18,924 nt of DNA from Nitrospirota bacterium (lineage in GTDB: Bacteria > Nitrospirota > Nitrospiria > Nitrospirales > UBA8639), in assembly GCA_020348185.1 (NCBI GenBank), contig CP070743.1, positions 1,366,550 to 1,385,473 on the forward strand, written 5' to 3'. This document shows positions 15,727 through 18,924 of this stretch, piece after piece (within the stretch, counting starts at the first letter, position 1; every line of letters starts with the position of its first letter). Both the position numbers and the translations under genes were made by a program. Below the pieces are notes generated by a model. It ran no database searches, had not been told where the DNA came from, and saw only the letters and a program-made list of their open reading frames with translations.

Positions 15727-17106
15727 TTACAGGAAGCCAACGGCGTGGAGGAGGACGATGAGCACAGCGATGGGGGCGATGAACCGGATTAAGAGTATCC
15801 AAGCTTTGTAACCGCGTGGATTGGTGATATTCAATTCGGATTGGCTCGAGTCTTGGGTCATGATCCAACCGGCAAACACAGCAATGAGGATCCCACCAAG
15901 TGGGAGCATCAGATTGGATGTAAGGAAATCCAAGAGGCCGAAAAATGTCATGTTAAACAGGGTCGTCCCAGACCAAATGTTAAAGGAAAAGATCGTCCCC
16001 AACCCCAGGAGCCAGGTGAGGACTCCACACCAGAAGGAGGCCGCGGCTCGTGTCATGGCAAATCGTTCAATTAACAACGTCACGGCTGGCTCGATCAAAG
16101 AAATGGATGAGGTCCACGCGGCGACCAGCAGGAGGACAAAAAACAGAACACCAAAAACGAGCCCGCCCGTCATTTGGCCAAATGCCACCGGAAGAGTCTG
16201 GAAAATCAGACTGGGGCCAGCTCCGGGCTCCATTCCATTCGCAAAGACGATTGGAAAAATGGCCATTCCAGCGATAAGGGCCACCGCCGTGTCAGCTCCG
16301 GCAATGGCACACGAAGTTCCGGCAATCGAGGTGCCTTTCGGCACATAGGACCCATAAATCATAATGGTTCCCATCCCAAGACTGAGGCTGAAAAATGCCT
16401 GCCCCATGGCCGTCAGCATGCTCGTCCCGGACAATCGGCTGAAATCGGGAGTGAAGAGAAAGGCCAGACTTTTGGAAAAATACCCCGTGGTCATGGAATA
16501 CCCCATAACCATCAGGAGTAACACAAACAGGGCCGGCATCAGGAATTGTACCGCTTTTTCCAGACCACTTTTGACGCCTCTCGCCACCACGACCATGGTC
16601 ATGACCATGAAGAAGGAATGCCAGAAGAACACTATCCAGGGACTGGAAACAAAATCTTCAAAAAGTTGTTGGGCTCCTTCAGCAGTGGCCCCATGGAAGA
16701 GCCCCCCTGCTGACTTGAACACATACGCAATCGTCCACCCCCCTATGACACTGTAATATGACAAGATCAATACCCCGGCTACCGTTCCGGACCATCCGAT
16801 AATCTGCCACCATTGACTGCCTCCAGTTTCCTCGGCCAAGGTTTGCATGGTATTGACCGGCGATTGACGGCCCCGTCGGCCCAGCATGACTTCTGCCATC
16901 ATCATGGGAATACCAAGAGCCGCCACGCAGAGCATATAGACGAGGACAAATGCACTTCCTCCGTGTTCTCCCGTGAGGTAAGGAAACTTCCAGATATTAC
17001 CCAGCCCGACGGCCGCGCCGGTTGCGGCTAAAATAAACGTCCACCGGGATGACCACTGGCCGTGTATGGATTGACGCTCGGGTGTGTTCGGTATTGGCTG
17101 GCTCAT
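15727..17106 (-). CDS. Sodium-dependent transporter, NSS/SNF (SLC6) family
   Basis: This inner-membrane symporter couples import of a small substrate, probably an amino acid or related amine, to sodium. The product has 459 residues with about 11-12 hydrophobic segments. TM1 shows the family signature GAAVGLGNIWKFPYLTGEHG (about 30-49), as in LeuT, including the unwound glycines that bind sodium. TM6 reads FSLSLGMGTIMIYGSY (about 239-254). TM8 has the sodium-site T332-S333-S334 in AAWTSSISLIEP. The length is typical of prokaryotic members. No good ribosome site precedes the ATG. The gene is transcribed alone toward the palindromic element at its 3' end. The substrate cannot be inferred. Confidence 0.93.
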   Translation of the reverse strand: MSQPIPNTPERQSIHGQWSSRWTFILAATGAAVGLGNIWKFPYLTGEHGGSAFVLVYMLCVAALGIPMMMAEVMLGRRGRQSPVNTMQTLAEETGGSQWWQIIGWSGTVAGVLILSYYSVIGGWTIAYVFKSAGGLFHGATAEGAQQLFEDFVSSPWIVFFWHSFFMVMTMVVVARGVKSGLEKAVQFLMPALFVLLLMVMGYSMTTGYFSKSLAFLFTPDFSRLSGTSMLTAMGQAFFSLSLGMGTIMIYGSYVPKGTSIAGTSCAIAGADTAVALIAGMAIFPIVFANGMEPGAGPSLIFQTLPVAFGQMTGGLVFGVLFFVLLLVAAWTSSISLIEPAVTLLIERFAMTRAAASFWCGVLTWLLGLGTIFSFNIWSGTTLFNMTFFGLLDFLTSNLMLPLGGILIAVFAGWIMTQDSSQSELNITNPRGYKAWILLIRFIAPIAVLIVLLHAVGFL

Positions 17107-17173
17107 TGTGAGGAAGGCGAGGCGGAGTGTAGCTTCAAAGAATCGGAATGTTCAAGGGGTCAATTAGCCTCAT

Positions 17174-17346
17174 AGGTCAAAGGAGTCGAAAAGTCGAAAG
17201 GGTCCAAGAGTCAATACCTTAATAAGTCCGCCACTCTTCGATACCGCCAAAACAAATTATCCTATGACTTCTTTGATTTTTCTGCTCCTTTGACCCCTTG
17301 GTCTTTTTCGACTCTTTAGGCTTGTCGACCCTTTCGACTTTGCAAC
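17174..17346. repeat. GTCGAAA-type inverted repeat set
   Basis: The left part (17174-17214) contains GGTCAAAGGAG, GAGTCGAAAA and AAAGTCGAAAGGGTC. The right part (17285-17346) contains perfect reverse complements of all three: CTCCTTTGACC (17285-17295), TTTTCGACTC (17305-17314) and GACCCTTTCGACTTT (17327-17341). The blocks are in the same left-to-right order on both sides, so they do not form one simple stem but alternative pairings. It looks like a family of short heptamer-like GTCRAAR repeats in the 386-bp gap between divergent genes. Confidence 0.65.
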
Positions 17347-17443
17347 TTTCCCCCCTTGAGATACACAAACAGCCACACTATAGTGATGGGTTGTCCCTCA
17401 TTTGGATTTTCGCGTAAGTTCATTATGTCATTTTCACTTTCAT

Positions 17444-17478
17444 CCCTCACCCCGACCCTTTCCCCAAAGGGGCGAGGG
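17444..17478. repeat. GC-rich REP-like hairpin over the thyX leader
   Basis: CCCTCACCCC (17444-17453) pairs with GGGGCGAGGG (17469-17478) at 9 of 10 positions. The motif resembles widespread CCCTCACCCC...GGGGAGAGGG intergenic repeats. Its 3' arm overlaps the GAGGGAG that is the best ribosome-site candidate for the downstream GTG start. Confidence 0.6.
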
Positions 17479-17492
17479 AGACTGAAGAAACA

Positions 17493-18924
17493 GTGAGCTC
17501 AGAATCACGAGACCGACGGATCATTGCCATTGCTCCAATGCAACCGGAAAAGTCCGCCTACGCGTTGGCGCGTTATAGCCGATCGCCGGATTCGATTGAA
17601 GAGAGCTTGCGATGGGTGCATTCCCATTCCTCAGAAAAATTCTGGGAACAGTTTTATTTTGCCTATGGGCATGGTTCGATTGCTGATTTGGGTCACGTCA
17701 CCCTTTGTTTCGAAAATATTTCAGAGTTGGCCGCTATTCGTGTAGAAGATGAACCACTATGGGATGGACAAGCCAAATCCAGCCGCTATCAAAATTTTGT
17801 GGCCTCGGGGTGCTTTGTTCCTCAGAGCATTCAAAATTCCGAGACCGAGGGAGTGTATCAGGGGATTCTGGGCAGCCTGTTTAACATTTATTCTGAGCTC
17901 AAAAACCCGGTTCACCAGACCTTATCTGAGCGTGATCCTCGTCCGGAGTCCATGTCTCAGGCTCAATATGACCGAACGATCGCCGCACGGACCTTTGATG
18001 TCACCCGGTATCTCCTCCCTTTAGCGGTCAAGACCAATGTCGGACAAGTCGTCAGTATTCGAACTCTTGAAAAACAAATTACGCGATTGCTGTCGTCCCA
18101 GTTACCGGAGCTTCGTGCCATAGGAGAGGAGTTGAAAGAGGCATGCGCCAAACCACCTTCGCAGGTGTGGGCTGAATTAGAGAAGCACGATCATGCTCCC
18201 GGTGAACCTTTGGCACCGACCTTGGCACGGTATGCCGGTGCAAGTACGTATCAATCTGAAGTGTACCGGGATCTACTTCGGCACACGAAGGAAATTGTCC
18301 AACGAGCAGGCTTAGATCAACCAGGTCAATGGGCGAGCCAGCCAGACCCGGTTGATCTTATCCCCTCTCATCCTCCCCTTGATGAAATCGTCACCACCCT
18401 TTTGTATCGGGTCAGTCATGCGCCCTATCGAATGCTGTTGCAATTGGTGCAATCCTGGTCAGAAAAGGAAAAGCAAGATCTGATCGATATAGCCCTTCGG
18501 CAACGCGGCCAGTACGATGAGTTGATCAAAGAATTTCGATCCGGTTATGCCTTCATCTTTGACATTCTGATGGATATTGGGGGATGGCGGGATATGCACC
18601 GGCACCGTCGGTGTCAACAAGTCCAGCAGAACTTTACCACCCTCCATGGATACGATGTCCCGCCGGTTCTGGGTGATGCCGGAGTGGAAAATGCCTATCG
18701 ACAGGCTATGGATGCCGTCAAGCGGGATATTGAAACGCTTCGAGGCCAAAATCAAGAAGCGGCTTTGTATGCCATTCCCTTTGGATTCAAGGTACGATGC
18801 CTTTTTAAAATGGATTTCGCGGAGGTGGAATACGTCTCTCAGTTACGATCTGGCGTCAAGGGTCATTGGTCTTACCGGACCATCGCCTGGTTCATGAAGC
18901 AAAAAATTGCGGAGCGGTATCCCT
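17493..18924 (+). CDS. thyX: Double-length FAD-dependent thymidylate synthase (ThyX), 3' end outside window
   Basis: ThyX methylates dUMP to dTMP using methylene-tetrahydrofolate, NADPH and FAD. I read 477 codons from a GTG at 17493 to the right edge with no stop. GTG is chosen because the sequence SSESRDRRIIAIAPM is in frame after it and GAGGGAG lies about 12 nt upstream; an ATG at 17535 is possible but would lose this strand. Two ThyX-like halves are visible. The first (about 20-120) has YGHGSIADLGHVTLCFENIS and QAKSSRYQNF (S97-R98-Y99), like the family HxS...F and SxRY motifs. The second (about 285-477) has RVSHAPYRMLLQL and the MHRHRRCQQVQQN stretch with R370-H371-R372. Ordinary ThyX is about 220-260 residues, so this is a fused or duplicated form. 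Pyrimidine synthesis in the cytoplasm. Confidence 0.83.
   Translation, partial: MSSESRDRRIIAIAPMQPEKSAYALARYSRSPDSIEESLRWVHSHSSEKFWEQFYFAYGHGSIADLGHVTLCFENISELAAIRVEDEPLWDGQAKSSRYQNFVASGCFVPQSIQNSETEGVYQGILGSLFNIYSELKNPVHQTLSERDPRPESMSQAQYDRTIAARTFDVTRYLLPLAVKTNVGQVVSIRTLEKQITRLLSSQLPELRAIGEELKEACAKPPSQVWAELEKHDHAPGEPLAPTLARYAGASTYQSEVYRDLLRHTKEIVQRAGLDQPGQWASQPDPVDLIPSHPPLDEIVTTLLYRVSHAPYRMLLQLVQSWSEKEKQDLIDIALRQRGQYDELIKEFRSGYAFIFDILMDIGGWRDMHRHRRCQQVQQNFTTLHGYDVPPVLGDAGVENAYRQAMDAVKRDIETLRGQNQEAALYAIPFGFKVRCLFKMDFAEVEYVSQLRSGVKGHWSYRTIAWFMKQKIAERYP

Noticed and set aside
15821..16756. Several overlapping plus-strand frames across the transporter gene
   Set aside because: Shadows of the NSS transporter on the other strand.

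Overview
The window looks like part of a chromosome of a Nitrospira-like bacterium (phylum Nitrospirota). This is an inference from gene content: a LuxI/LuxR quorum-sensing pair, a hopanoid C-3 methylase-like radical SAM enzyme, a double-length ThyX, several PAS-rich histidine kinases, and a small conserved protein of unknown function. No rRNA or other taxonomic marker is present, and I found no tRNA gene or CRISPR array.

Bases 1-4852 (minus strand) hold a three-gene signal-transduction operon. In transcription order it encodes a membrane-anchored GAF/PAS histidine kinase, a second kinase with an N-terminal receiver domain and a NarX/DesK-type core, and a NarL/FixJ-type response regulator cut by the left edge. 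Read together they could form a phosphorelay.

Bases 4853-6850 hold a complete acyl-homoserine-lactone (AHL) circuit. A LuxI-type synthase on the plus strand converges on a LuxR-type receptor on the minus strand. A perfect 22-bp palindrome of lux-box form lies about 80 bp upstream of luxI, in the 311-bp region shared with the divergent kinase operon, so AHL signalling may also reach that operon.

Bases 6850-13070 are accessory in character. A long, strongly expressed-looking gene for a secreted protein (beta-helix and choice-of-anchor Q domain, then 98-residue tandem repeats) sits between decayed pieces of two IS3-family transposases and one decayed unknown ORF. Three 13-bp direct repeats lie upstream of it and a good intrinsic terminator lies downstream.

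Bases 13071-18924 are more ordinary housekeeping or niche-specific genes: an unknown conserved 190-residue protein, the HpnR-like methylase, a sodium-coupled NSS transporter on the minus strand, and a ThyX-like thymidylate synthase running off the right edge. Their intergenic spaces carry palindromic repeat elements: a 175-bp MITE/REP-like element with covarying hairpins, a GTCGAAA-type inverted repeat set, and a GC-rich hairpin over the thyX leader.
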